This document shows, one piece after another, positions 24,420 through 32,839 of a DNA stretch of 64,000 nt. The number at the start of each line of letters is the position of its first letter. Position 1 is the stretch's first letter. Position numbers and translations under genes: made by a program. The notes beneath the pieces were generated by a model that had not been told where the DNA came from, made no database searches, and saw only the letters and a program-made list of their open reading frames with translations. The DNA comes from GCA-2748575 sp965222725 (lineage in GTDB: Bacteria; Pseudomonadota; Gammaproteobacteria; Pseudomonadales; Ketobacteraceae): positions 3,658,001-3,722,000 of the forward strand of contig OZ244969.1 in the NCBI GenBank assembly GCA_965222725.1. Reading direction: 5' to 3'.

Positions 24420-25193
24420 ATGTGGAGCGGCACGCAGCAGCACTGTTACAGCGAATCCAGCCAGCCAGTTATGGTGGGCAGAGGCAACCCGGATACCGGT
24501 GTCCTGGATAGTAGAACCCCGGCGAAAAGGGCCAGGTTAGGTGCAGCGTTACACAGCGCTCAAAGCGCGCGCCGGAACCAGGTGGAGTCCTATATCGCCG
24601 GCCATTATGCCCGGGTATATGGAGCCTGCATAAATGACTTTCTGCCCCTGTTGCTTGAGTTTGTCCTGGGGAACACGCCTGTGGGCGCGTTGGGAATGCG
24701 TCCCGCTGAATGTGGCCCCTTATTTCTGGAACAGTATATTGATCAGGCAGTGGAGCAGTGTGTCGCTAATCATCTTCAGCGACCAGTCAGCCGGGGATCG
24801 ATGATTGAAATCGGTAATCTGGTGGCCACAGGAAAAGGTTGCAGTCCGCTATTGTTTGCTTTGCTTGTCAACGCTTTGCTGCGTGCCAACTACCAGTGGA
24901 TGGTATTCACTGCCACACCCCAGGTAAAAAAACTTATCGGGCGACTCAATTATCAGCCGGACGTGCTGGGATTGGCTGATCCGGCCCGGCTCGGGGAAGG
25001 TGCCGGCAAGTGGGGTAGCTATTATCAGTCAAAACCCAGCATCATGTTGGTGGATATTCCCAGAGGTGCAGAGGCTATCTCGAGCGTTTCCGTAATGAAC
25101 CCGGTGTTTCAGGAATACCGGGGCTTGGCAGAATCCCTTGCAGTTCAGCTCCGCGATCATCGTCGCCTGTGCGGAGGCCGTCATGAATCATAG
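24420..25193 (+). CDS. thermostable-hemolysin family protein (acyltransferase-like fold)
   Basis: A 257-residue protein; ATG at 24420 has GGTGGAG upstream. It shows the T_hemolysin family pattern: VESYIAGHYARVYGACINDFLPLLLEF, then GMRPAECGPLFLEQYIDQAVEQ, SMIEIGNLVATGKG, MVFTATPQVKKLIGRLN and LADPARLGEGAGKWGSYYQSKP. The family was named after a Vibrio hemolysin, but its fold relates to GNAT/acyl-homoserine-lactone-synthase-like acyltransferases. An enzymatic role, transferring an activated acyl group, is therefore at least as likely as haemolysis. It has no signal peptide. It is first in the operon and overlaps the ligase gene (ATG at 25183 inside its last codons), implying tight stoichiometry. 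Confidence 0.8.
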   Translation: MWSGTQQHCYSESSQPVMVGRGNPDTGVLDSRTPAKRARLGAALHSAQSARRNQVESYIAGHYARVYGACINDFLPLLLEFVLGNTPVGALGMRPAECGPLFLEQYIDQAVEQCVANHLQRPVSRGSMIEIGNLVATGKGCSPLLFALLVNALLRANYQWMVFTATPQVKKLIGRLNYQPDVLGLADPARLGEGAGKWGSYYQSKPSIMLVDIPRGAEAISSVSVMNPVFQEYRGLAESLAVQLRDHRRLCGGRHES

Positions 25194-26670
25194 TCTGGTA
25201 AAACGGTTACGTTTTCTTGCCGAACTTGGGCCAGCAAATTCGGTACAGCTGAACGACGGCAACGACGCAATCAGTCTTGAGCAGCTGATCGAACGGGCGA
25301 TACAACTTGCGAAGCGCATTCGTATCGCACAGGTGAAAGTTGTGGCTTTGCGGGCAGGTAATTCCACCGAGTGGGTGGTAACGGACCTGGCCTGTCAGTT
25401 TAGTGGTGCGGTGTTTGTTCCGCTGCCGGATTATTTTTCTGCGCAGCAGGTCCGTTACTGTTTGAATACGATGGGCGTGGAACTGCTGCTGGGCGACGTT
25501 CCGACTGATGATTGGTGTGAGCCGGAAGCCAGGTCCCTGGACTGGTCGGATGTGACCCGTTATCGAGTTCGCCGGCTAACGACAGATAGCAAGGTACCCG
25601 CATTACCAGATGGCACCGGCAAAGTGACTTTTACTTCGGGTTCTACCGGTAATCCCAAAGGCGTTTGCCTGAGTACAGAACACCAGTGGCGAGTGGCTGA
25701 ATCCCTGTCAGACGCGATTGGTGTCAGAGCACCCCGACACTTGTGTCTGCTGCCGCTGGCGACTTTGCTGGAAAACATCGGGGGTATCTATACGCCCCTG
25801 TTATGTGGGGGCGAGATTCTTTTGCCTGATGCCGGGACGCGGGGTTTTCTGGGCAGTTCATCGCTGGATACAGATGTCTTGCTTCAGTGCCTGACACAGG
25901 CCCGCCCCAATACGTTGATTCTTATACCCCAATTACTGAAGTTGCTGGTGACAGCCAGCGAAACCGGCTGGCAGGCACCTGATTCCCTGAAATTTGTTGC
26001 CGTCGGCGGTGGCAAAGTAGCACCGGAATTGCTGATCCGTGCCCGTGAACTGGGCATGCCGGTTTACGAAGGCTATGGGCTGTCGGAATGTGGTTCAGTG
26101 GTGGCCCTTAACACGCCGGTATCTGACAGTCCGGGTACTGTGGGGCGGGTTTTACCCCATTGTCATGTCGCTATCCGTCACCGTGAGGTTACTGTGGAAG
26201 GTGCCGGCTTCCTTGGTTATGTGAATGAACCGGATTCCTGGTATCCCGAAACCGTGTTTACCGGTGATTTGGGAAGCTTGCGCAACGGGCATCTGCTGGT
26301 AAATGGACGTAGTAAGAATCTGCTCATCAGCAGTTACGGTCGCAATATCAATCCGGAGTGGGTGGAGAGCGAGCTTCTGGCCGGCCCCCTGATAAATCAG
26401 TGCGTGGTGCTGGGAGATCAGAAGCCCTGGCTGGTGGCGGTCATCGGCGCCAATCCGGCAAGTAGCGATGCGGCTATTGATCAATGGTTCAGGCAAGTTA
26501 ACGCAAAACTGCCCGATTATGCCCGGGTGAAATCCTGGTCACGTCTGGAGGCAGGTGCCTGGCAAAGGTTATTAACCGCCAATGGCCGGCCACGCAGGGA
26601 TTTGTTAATCACGCAATACGCTTCCCTGATTAACTCAATGTATCAAGACGATCAGCGCCTGCAGCTTTAG
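25183..26670 (+). CDS. AMP-binding (acyl-AMP/acyl-CoA ligase) family enzyme
   Basis: An adenylate-forming enzyme of 495 residues, expected to activate a carboxylic acid, probably fatty. ATG at 25183 has GGAGG upstream and overlaps the preceding stop. Motifs: P-loop TFTSGSTGNPKG (149-160), YEGYGLSECG (A5) and FTGDLGSLRNGHLLVNGRSKN (A7/A8). The A10 region reads NGRPRRD, with R469 where the catalytic lysine of most family members lies, so efficient adenylation is uncertain. The C-terminal domain is short. Together with the acyltransferase-like neighbour this suggests an acyl-activation and transfer step. Confidence 0.85.
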   Translation: MNHSLVKRLRFLAELGPANSVQLNDGNDAISLEQLIERAIQLAKRIRIAQVKVVALRAGNSTEWVVTDLACQFSGAVFVPLPDYFSAQQVRYCLNTMGVELLLGDVPTDDWCEPEARSLDWSDVTRYRVRRLTTDSKVPALPDGTGKVTFTSGSTGNPKGVCLSTEHQWRVAESLSDAIGVRAPRHLCLLPLATLLENIGGIYTPLLCGGEILLPDAGTRGFLGSSSLDTDVLLQCLTQARPNTLILIPQLLKLLVTASETGWQAPDSLKFVAVGGGKVAPELLIRARELGMPVYEGYGLSECGSVVALNTPVSDSPGTVGRVLPHCHVAIRHREVTVEGAGFLGYVNEPDSWYPETVFTGDLGSLRNGHLLVNGRSKNLLISSYGRNINPEWVESELLAGPLINQCVVLGDQKPWLVAVIGANPASSDAAIDQWFRQVNAKLPDYARVKSWSRLEAGAWQRLLTANGRPRRDLLITQYASLINSMYQDDQRLQL

Positions 26671-26721
26671 CCGGAATTCTGTTTAACACGAGAAAAACCC
26701 ATTTAAGTGTGAGAAATGATA

Positions 26722-27393
26722 ATGACATTCTATGAAAGACTACAACAGGAAACACAGGCAGGGAGAGAGTACCTTCTTGCCGCACCAATCATTAACCGGG
26801 CCTTGTCAGGCGATTTGTCTTTACAGGAGTACGTGGCATTTCTGGTACAGGCCTATCACCACGTTAAACATACAACGCCTTTGTTGATGACAACCGGTGG
26901 CAGAATTCCTTCCTCCCGGGAATGGCTAAGGGATGCCATAGCCGAATACATCGAAGAGGAACTTGGGCACCAGGAGTGGATTCTTAATGATATTGCGGCC
27001 TGTGGCTTTGACAAGGAAAAGGCCCGGCAAAGTTTGCCCAACGCATCCACTGAACTGATGGTGTCCTATGCCTATGACAGCATTAATCGTGTCAGTCCGC
27101 TGGCGTTTTTCGGCATGGTACAGGTGCTCGAAGGCACCAGTATTCTGGTGGCGGACAATGCCGCCAGCGGCATTCAACAGGCGCTTGGGTTACCGGACAC
27201 AGCGTTTAGCTACCTTCGCTCCCACGGCAAGCTGGACCAGGAACACATCAAGTTTTTCGAAGGCCTTATGAACCGGATTGACTGCGAGCAAGAGCAGCAG
27301 CTGATCATTCATGCAGCCAATATGTTTTACACCCTTTACGGCAATATTTTCCGGGAACTGGCGCCGGAGCAGGCTTTGAAGGTTGCCGCCTGA
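26722..27393 (+). CDS. heme-oxygenase-like diiron protein (TenA/CADD/UndA-type fold)
   Basis: A 223-residue all-helical protein. ATG at 26722 is better spaced from GAG than the ATG at 26716. Candidate metal ligands follow the pattern of heme-oxygenase-like diiron oxidases: E80-x2-H83 (EELGHQEW), E137 (VQVLEGTS) and H168-x3-D172-x2-H175 (SHGKLDQEH). Such enzymes do N-oxygenation, C-C cleavage or desaturation (for example UndA, SznF and CADD). It lacks the cysteine expected of thiaminase TenA. Between a ligase and an SDR, it probably oxidises an acyl or amine intermediate; the substrate is unknown. Confidence 0.75.
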   Translation: MTFYERLQQETQAGREYLLAAPIINRALSGDLSLQEYVAFLVQAYHHVKHTTPLLMTTGGRIPSSREWLRDAIAEYIEEELGHQEWILNDIAACGFDKEKARQSLPNASTELMVSYAYDSINRVSPLAFFGMVQVLEGTSILVADNAASGIQQALGLPDTAFSYLRSHGKLDQEHIKFFEGLMNRIDCEQEQQLIIHAANMFYTLYGNIFRELAPEQALKVAA

Positions 27394-27420
27394 GCGAAAT
27401 TTCAGATTGGGAGAATGCAA

Positions 27421-28239
27421 ATGATGAACCTGAAAGACAAAAAAGTTCTGTTAACCGGTGCAACTGGTGGCATTGGCCTTGAAGTGGCACGGCGTCTGGC
27501 TGCAGAGGGTGCCCGGTTGTTGCTGACGGGAAGGCGGGAGCAACTGCTAGCAGACATATGCCGGCAACTGGATGGGGCGGGCCATGAGTTTGTTGCTGCG
27601 GATATCTCCACAGCAACAGGCCGCAAGGCAGTGATATCTGCGGCGGAGCAGTTCGGAATAGATATCCTGATTAACAATGCCGGTGCCAACGAACTGGTGT
27701 TGCTGGAAAATATGAGTGACGATCAGGTTGAAACGACCCTGCAAGTGAACCTGCTGAGTCCGATTCTGCTGTGTCGTGATGCATTGCCCTTGCTTCAGCA
27801 ACATCAGGGCACGCTGATGAATGTGGGTTCCATCCTCGGCAGTATCGGTTACGCCGGGTCCACCGTGTATTGCGCCTCGAAATTCGGGTTGCGGGGATTT
27901 ACTGAATCACTCCGCCGGGAACTGGCCGATACGCCGGTGAATGTGGTGTATTTTGCACCCCGCGCCACGGATACTCCGCTAAACAGTGTCAGCATGAAAG
28001 CTATGAACCAGGAACTGGGCACCGCTATGGATAGCCCGGAACGGGTGGCCCAGCGGTTGGTACAGGCGTTGCGTGAAAGTACCGGACGCAATGTGTATCT
28101 GGGCTGGCCTGAATCCCTGTTTGTACGAATCAATGGTATTTTTCCTCGTCTGGTGGACAAATCACTGCTCAAACAACTGGCTGTTATTCGCCGCTACGCA
28201 AACAGCCGAGAATATGTCACAGGTCAAAAACAAGGGTGA
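27421..28239 (+). CDS. short-chain dehydrogenase/reductase
   Basis: An NAD(P)-dependent oxidoreductase of 272 residues. The start at 27421 is chosen because TGGGAG is 7 bases away; the ATG at 27415 is too close. Classical SDR motifs: TGATGGIG (12-19), TGRR after beta-2 (suggesting NADPH), NNAG (85-88), N110, S137, Y150 and K154 (YCASK). It follows the diiron protein by 27 bases and its stop overlaps the region of the next start. It probably reduces or oxidises the product of the preceding enzymes. Confidence 0.88.
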   Translation: MMNLKDKKVLLTGATGGIGLEVARRLAAEGARLLLTGRREQLLADICRQLDGAGHEFVAADISTATGRKAVISAAEQFGIDILINNAGANELVLLENMSDDQVETTLQVNLLSPILLCRDALPLLQQHQGTLMNVGSILGSIGYAGSTVYCASKFGLRGFTESLRRELADTPVNVVYFAPRATDTPLNSVSMKAMNQELGTAMDSPERVAQRLVQALRESTGRNVYLGWPESLFVRINGIFPRLVDKSLLKQLAVIRRYANSREYVTGQKQG

Positions 28240-28244
28240 AAGTT

Positions 28245-28904
28245 ATGACTACGATGGGCTATATAGGTTATTCCTTTTGTGTGCTGGTACTGTCTTTTTA
28301 TACCAGTATTGTCAGTGCCCTCGCGCCGGAGCCGGAAACAGTGCCGGACCTGCAAAAGGCCTGGGCGCAGATCAACTATGAACTGACTGGCGACGAGCAG
28401 TTGAAAGCTTTTGAGGCGTTGATTGGCTCGACGGAGAAACTGAAGCAGAATAAACCGGATGATGCCGGCATTCTGATCTGGAGTGGCATCATAGAATCCA
28501 CCTATGCCGGTGCCAAAGGTGGCCTGACAGCGCTGAAGTACGCCAAACTTTCCAAAAAGGACCTGGAAAAAGCACTGGAAATCGATCCGGAAGCGCTTCA
28601 GGGATCTGCTTACACCAGCCTGGGCACACTTTACTATAATGTTCCCGGGTGGCCTATTGGTTTTGGTGATGAAGAAAAGGCGGAACAGCTCCTTAAAAAG
28701 GCCTTGCAGATCAATCCTGACGGAATAGATCCCAATTACTTTTATGGCCTGTACCTGATGGAAGAAGGTGAGTATGCCCAGGCGGTGACTTATCTGCACA
28801 AAGCGGAGAAGGCTCCTCGCAGGGTGGGGCGGGCGTTGGCAGATGCCGGCAGAAAAAAGGAAATTGCCTCGGCGCTGCGTAAAGCAGAACGCAAGTTACA
28901 CTAA
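28245..28904 (+). CDS. periplasmic TPR-repeat protein
   Basis: A 219-residue protein with a Sec signal peptide (hydrophobic YSFCVLVLSFYTSIVSA) and helical repeats. KDLEKALEIDPEALQGSAYTSLGTLYY and AEQLLKKALQINPDG, then YGLYLMEEGEYAQAVTYLHKAE, are TPR units. The segment NVPGWPIGFGDEEKAEQLLKKAL recalls TRAP-transporter T-component (TatT-like) proteins, but I would not assign that. ATG at 28245 is preferred over GTG at 28236 on ribosome-binding-site spacing. It presumably scaffolds or delivers a product in the periplasm. Confidence 0.65.
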   Translation: MTTMGYIGYSFCVLVLSFYTSIVSALAPEPETVPDLQKAWAQINYELTGDEQLKAFEALIGSTEKLKQNKPDDAGILIWSGIIESTYAGAKGGLTALKYAKLSKKDLEKALEIDPEALQGSAYTSLGTLYYNVPGWPIGFGDEEKAEQLLKKALQINPDGIDPNYFYGLYLMEEGEYAQAVTYLHKAEKAPRRVGRALADAGRKKEIASALRKAERKLH

Positions 28905-28962
28905 AAAAGCGTAGATACATCAAAGCCAAGAACAGTGACTTTAAAGCAGAGAACAGAACGAC

Positions 28963-29619
28963 ATGCGGGTGCTTCTGGTAGAAGACGACAGGGTACTGGC
29001 CGCCGAGGTGAGCCGGGCAATTGAACGGGAAGGCTTTACCGTAGAGCAGACTGGCCTGGGCAAAGAGGCCATGGCGTTTTGCGATTCACTCCCGCCGTCA
29101 CTGGTGGTACTGGATATGGGGCTGCCCGATATGGATGGCGGCCAGGTACTGCGGCATATTCGTAGATCCCGGAAGGACCTGCCCGTGCTTATATTAACGG
29201 CCCGGGATTCGGTGGATGATAAAGTCCGGGCTCTGGATGGTGGTGCCGATGATTACCTGGCCAAGCCTTTTGATATGCCTGAGCTGTTGGCGCGCTTGCG
29301 GGTATTGGCCCGGCGTTTGGGCACATCAAGTTCCAGCCTTATTGAATCCCATGGGGTAACCCTGGATCTGGCGGCCCATACAGCCAACTGTGATGGTTCG
29401 CCTCTGGCGCTTTCACGGCGCGAATATATGGTGCTTAAATCCCTGATGGAAAATCTTGGCCGTGTGCAAACCAAGGAAATGCTGGAGGACAAACTTTATG
29501 GCTGGGGCGATGAAGTGGCCAGCAACGCTATTGAGGTGCATATCAGCAATCTGCGAAAGAAACTGCCCGGAGATATGATTAAAACCATTCGTGGTGTGGG
29601 GTATGTGATAGGAAAATGA
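28963..29619 (+). CDS. OmpR-family response regulator, PmrA/QseB-like
   Basis: A 218-residue two-domain regulator. The receiver domain has the acidic pocket E7-D8-D9, phospho-acceptor D51 (VVLDMGLPD), and conserved T and K (LTARDS, AKPFD). The winged-helix output is at about 125-218, with the recognition segment SNAIEVHISNLRKKL and the wing IKTIRGVGYVIG typical of PmrA/QseB/BasR. The partner kinase follows 7 bases later. The box at 24351-24367 matches the DNA preference of this class, so it probably controls the operon it sits in. Confidence 0.92.
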   Translation: MRVLLVEDDRVLAAEVSRAIEREGFTVEQTGLGKEAMAFCDSLPPSLVVLDMGLPDMDGGQVLRHIRRSRKDLPVLILTARDSVDDKVRALDGGADDYLAKPFDMPELLARLRVLARRLGTSSSSLIESHGVTLDLAAHTANCDGSPLALSRREYMVLKSLMENLGRVQTKEMLEDKLYGWGDEVASNAIEVHISNLRKKLPGDMIKTIRGVGYVIGK

Positions 29620-29626
29620 GGCAAGA

Positions 29627-30964
29627 TTGAGATCTCTTCGGATATATCTGATAGCGGTTATATTTGCAGTAGTGTGCCTTGGCAACTTTGTTGCGGCGCT
29701 GCACGGGTATCGTGAAAGCCTGGATAGAGCGCAGAAGTTTTTTGACCGGCAACTGGTGGATCTTGCGGAGCAGATCAGTGTGCTGGCGGCAAACAACAGC
29801 AGTCTACCCGAGAATATTTTTGCTGATGACAGCTTTTTCCAGGTGTGGCATCAAGAGGCGTTGATTGCTTCGTCGAAAAACGCGGATCAGTTACTGCTGG
29901 ATCCCGAAACACAGGGTTTCAGATATCTGAGTCACCAGGGTGTACGCTGGCGGGTGTACAGTCGGATTAATCCAAAAGAAAATAAAGAAACGGTCGTCGT
30001 TGGCCGGCGTTCGGATCTTTATAACAGCATCATTGATGCGCTGATTATTGATGCCATTGGGCCAATCATCTGGAGCTTGCCGGTGCTGTGTGTGCTCATA
30101 TGGCTGGTGATCGGCACGGGGCTTAAGCCGTTGCGCTCATTGGCTGATCTGTTGCGCGGCAGGCAGGCTGCGGACCTGGAGGCCATAGATCCCCAGGACT
30201 ATCCGCTGGAATTGAAAACCATTATTGCCGCTCTTAATGATTTTATGACGCGCCTGGCGAGTGCCTATGACAGGGAAAAGCGTTTTGCCAGTGATGCCGC
30301 TCATGAATTGCGTACCCCATTGGCAGGCATGAAAGCCGCGCTGTACAACCTGAAGGAAGACCAGGAGATTCCGGAGGCTGTGTTTGAATCACTGCGTACC
30401 AGTATTGATCGCCTGTCCCATTCGGTGGAGCAGATTCTGGTGTTGTATCGGCTGACACCGGAAAGTTTCCGTGAGCGGGCTCAGGGTTTCGATCTGGCGG
30501 TCACTGCGAGGGAAGTTATTGCCAGTCTGTATGACCGTGCGGCAGAAAAAGATCAGGATGTATCCCTGAACGCAGACAGCACGCTGTTGCAGGCCGACGA
30601 ATTTGCAGCGCAGACCCTGATGAAAAACTTGCTGGATAACGCCATCAAGTATACGCCCCATGGTGGTGTCATAAGGATCAGCATAGGCCGACAACAGAGC
30701 AGGGTGTTTATCCGGGTTGAAGATTCCGGCGCAGGAATACCGGCAGAAGACAGGGAACGGGTGTTTGACCGTTTCTACCGGGTTGGAGGCGACAGACATG
30801 CGTCATTGCAAGACGGCTGTGGCCTGGGGCTGGCCATTGTCAGGCATATCGTGGATTTGCACCAGGGCGAAGTGCATCTTGGAGAGTCCTCTGAACTGGG
30901 TGGCCTGCTGATAGAGATCACCTTGCCTGCCGGTACGTTTTCTGAAGAGGAGGAAGTTCCGTGA
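29627..30964 (+). CDS. sensor histidine kinase, QseC-like
   Basis: A 445-residue inner-membrane kinase. TTG start with GAGG six bases upstream. The first helix is at about 5-25, a periplasmic sensor region follows (about 26-140), and the second helix is around ALIIDAIGPIIWSLPVLCVLIWLV. A HAMP-like linker precedes HisKA (RFASDAAHELRTPLAGMKAAL), then N box (NLLDNAIKY), G1 (EDSGAGIP) and G2 (GCGLGLAIV). It partners the preceding regulator. Given the FTR1 and cupredoxin genes downstream, a metal signal is possible, but I see no histidine- or cysteine-rich metal site in the sensor region. Confidence 0.92.
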   Translation: MRSLRIYLIAVIFAVVCLGNFVAALHGYRESLDRAQKFFDRQLVDLAEQISVLAANNSSLPENIFADDSFFQVWHQEALIASSKNADQLLLDPETQGFRYLSHQGVRWRVYSRINPKENKETVVVGRRSDLYNSIIDALIIDAIGPIIWSLPVLCVLIWLVIGTGLKPLRSLADLLRGRQAADLEAIDPQDYPLELKTIIAALNDFMTRLASAYDREKRFASDAAHELRTPLAGMKAALYNLKEDQEIPEAVFESLRTSIDRLSHSVEQILVLYRLTPESFRERAQGFDLAVTAREVIASLYDRAAEKDQDVSLNADSTLLQADEFAAQTLMKNLLDNAIKYTPHGGVIRISIGRQQSRVFIRVEDSGAGIPAEDRERVFDRFYRVGGDRHASLQDGCGLGLAIVRHIVDLHQGEVHLGESSELGGLLIEITLPAGTFSEEEEVP

Positions 30965-31299
30965 GTTATTTGCACTGGTGCCGGGGGCTGTTGTTGTATG
31001 TGCTGTTCCAGTCTGCTACGGCGCTGGCGGGTACGCCGGTATTCGAACTGGTGATCCGCGATCACCTGTTCTATCCAGCCGAACTCCGGGTGCCGGCAAA
31101 CCAGAAAGTCAAACTCTTGATCATCAATGAGGACAGCTCGCCGGAAGAGTTTGAAAGCTACGAGTTAAATCGTGAGAAAGTCATTCTGGGCAACAGTAGG
31201 GCTGTGGTGTTTATTGGCCCGCTGGCACCAGGGCGCTATCCGTTTTTTGGAGAGTTTAATATGTCTACAGCCCAGGGCGTTGTGATTGTGGAAGAGTAG
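30961..31299 (+). CDS. periplasmic cupredoxin-domain protein (EfeO-cupredoxin-like)
   Basis: A 112-residue protein with a signal peptide ending near ALAG. The mature part is a single cupredoxin-like domain: FYPAELRVPANQKVKLLIINEDSSPEEFES, then LNREKVI, then LAPGRYPFFGEF. The sequence matches the cupredoxin domain that accompanies FTR1/EfeU-type iron permeases. Where relatives have a metal-ligand histidine in the FFxEFH segment, this protein has N100, and I see no cysteine ligand, so type-1 copper binding is doubtful. The GTG start overlaps the kinase stop codon, and the next gene begins at its own stop: tight coupling. Confidence 0.75.
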   Translation: MSYLHWCRGLLLYVLFQSATALAGTPVFELVIRDHLFYPAELRVPANQKVKLLIINEDSSPEEFESYELNREKVILGNSRAVVFIGPLAPGRYPFFGEFNMSTAQGVVIVEE

Positions 31300-31304
31300 T
31301 GACT

Positions 31305-32108
31305 ATGTTGCTGGATACGGTAATAACAGTACTGCGTGAAACCCTGGAAGCTGGTGTGCTGATCAGTGTGCTGGTGTCGCTGGGCAAGTGGCGTGGCATT
31401 AAAAGCTATTGGCTGGTGGCGGCTCTGGGACTTGGTATTGTGTGTGCAACGTTTTATGCACTGAATATGAGGGAACTGTCGATGGCTTTTGACTACGCCG
31501 GGCAGGAGGTAGTGAATGCCACTATGCAGTATCTTATTTATGCTCTGCTTCTGTGTTTGCTTGTTTTACAGGTATCGGTTCATTGTCGAGTGACTCAGAT
31601 GATGATGGTGCTGGTGGTTGCTCTGGTGATCACTCGGGAAGGCGCCGAGATCATGATTCTCTTCAGCGCACTGGTTACCCGGGAGGGCATGTTGCTGAAC
31701 CTGATGCTCAGTGGGTTTATCGGGCTGGCAATTGGTGCCAGTGTTGGCATTATCTGTTATTACCTGCTTAGCCTGCTCGTATTGTCCTGGCGGGTGGCAG
31801 TGCATACGTTGCTGTTGGCGCTGATCAGTGCCGGTATGGTATCCCAGGCAACCCGGTTACTGATTCAGGTGGACTGGATTTCTGCCGGAGCTGCTGTTTG
31901 GAACAGCAGCAATCTGCTGCAAGAAAATTCGGTTGCCGGCCAGATGGCCTACGCCATATTCGGTTATGAAGCCACGCCTTCGTTAATCGAAATTGTTTTC
32001 TATAACGCTGCATTGATCATTGCCCTGGTTACAGGGTTCTGGTCCTGCACCCGGTACTTCGGTGGAACCGGCAACAACATCAGTAATGATGGAGGCGGCA
32101 CAGCATGA
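31305..32108 (+). CDS. FTR1-family iron permease
   Basis: A 267-residue inner-membrane protein with about seven helices. It carries the two REXXE iron-transport motifs of the FTR1/EfeU family: RETLE at 11-15 and REGAE at 111-115. ATG at 31305 has better ribosome-binding-site spacing than GTG at 31299. In known systems the permease works with a periplasmic cupredoxin or multicopper partner; here the partner would be the preceding gene. The last codons overlap the next ATG (32105). Ferrous or ferric iron import is the likely role. Confidence 0.85.
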   Translation: MLLDTVITVLRETLEAGVLISVLVSLGKWRGIKSYWLVAALGLGIVCATFYALNMRELSMAFDYAGQEVVNATMQYLIYALLLCLLVLQVSVHCRVTQMMMVLVVALVITREGAEIMILFSALVTREGMLLNLMLSGFIGLAIGASVGIICYYLLSLLVLSWRVAVHTLLLALISAGMVSQATRLLIQVDWISAGAAVWNSSNLLQENSVAGQMAYAIFGYEATPSLIEIVFYNAALIIALVTGFWSCTRYFGGTGNNISNDGGGTA

Positions 32109-32815
32109 AAAAATCTGGCAGCTTTCTTGGTGCTCTGTTTTTCCTGAGCATGAATAATGCCATCGCTGACGGCCTGTCTGTTGGCAAGGTGTATGATCCC
32201 TATGTGCAGCCGCTGGAAAAAGAGCTGGAGTTTCACACGCAATACCTTGTGGACAGTGACGATGCCCTGGATGGTGCGTATCGTTACAAGCTGGGTTATG
32301 GCCAGTCCCTGAATGATCGCTGGTTTGCGGAGTTCTATATACTGGGAGAAGGCGAGTCAGGGGAAGGCAGCAAACTGGAAGGATATGAAGCGGAACTGAA
32401 ATATCAGTTAACCGAGCAGGGGGAGTTCTCAGCAGACTGGGGACTGTTGTTTGAAGTGGAGCGGGAGCGGGAAGATGATGTATGGGAGTCAACAGTGACC
32501 CTGATCAGCCAGAAGGACCTGTCGCGCTTCAGCCTGGTGGGCAATCTGAGCATGGTTTACGAAAGCAGCAATAGTGGTAAAGATGAATGGGAAATGGAAT
32601 TTGCCGGTCAGGCCCGCTATCGTTTACGGCCTTCTTTTGAGCCGGGCGTGGAATTGTTTATGGGCGAAAACACGCTGGCAGTGGGGCCTTCATTGAGTGG
32701 TGTTTTCAGAACAACCGGTGTACAAAAACTGTTGTGGCAACTGGCCATGCTGGCAGGGGTGGATTCAGACACCCCTGATCTGGATATTAAACTGAATCTG
32801 GAATACGAATTCTGA
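32105..32815 (+). CDS. outer-membrane beta-barrel protein of unknown function
   Basis: A 236-residue protein with a signal peptide (MKKSGSFLGALFFLSMNNAIA). Alternating aromatic/polar strands fill the mature part (YRYKLGYGQSLNDRWFAEFYI, YEAELKYQL and others), and the C-terminus LEYEF ends in phenylalanine as outer-membrane barrels do. It has room for about 10-12 strands. I do not recognise the family. It is last in the operon and overlaps FTR1 by four bases, so it may be the outer-membrane step for a metal or for the product of the pathway. Confidence 0.65.
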   Translation: MKKSGSFLGALFFLSMNNAIADGLSVGKVYDPYVQPLEKELEFHTQYLVDSDDALDGAYRYKLGYGQSLNDRWFAEFYILGEGESGEGSKLEGYEAELKYQLTEQGEFSADWGLLFEVEREREDDVWESTVTLISQKDLSRFSLVGNLSMVYESSNSGKDEWEMEFAGQARYRLRPSFEPGVELFMGENTLAVGPSLSGVFRTTGVQKLLWQLAMLAGVDSDTPDLDIKLNLEYEF

Positions 32816-32839
32816 CAGCCGGATAACGCGGTGGCGACC

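Noticed and set aside
26722..27393. Calling the HDO protein UndA (1-undecene synthase) or TenA thiaminase
   Set aside because: Only the ligand pattern and fold are shared; the TenA cysteine is not seen and nothing points specifically to medium-chain fatty acids.
24420..32815. Fluopsin C-type biosynthetic cluster
   Set aside because: The fluopsin pathway uses a different gene set, including two HDO-type enzymes; only one is present here with unrelated partners.
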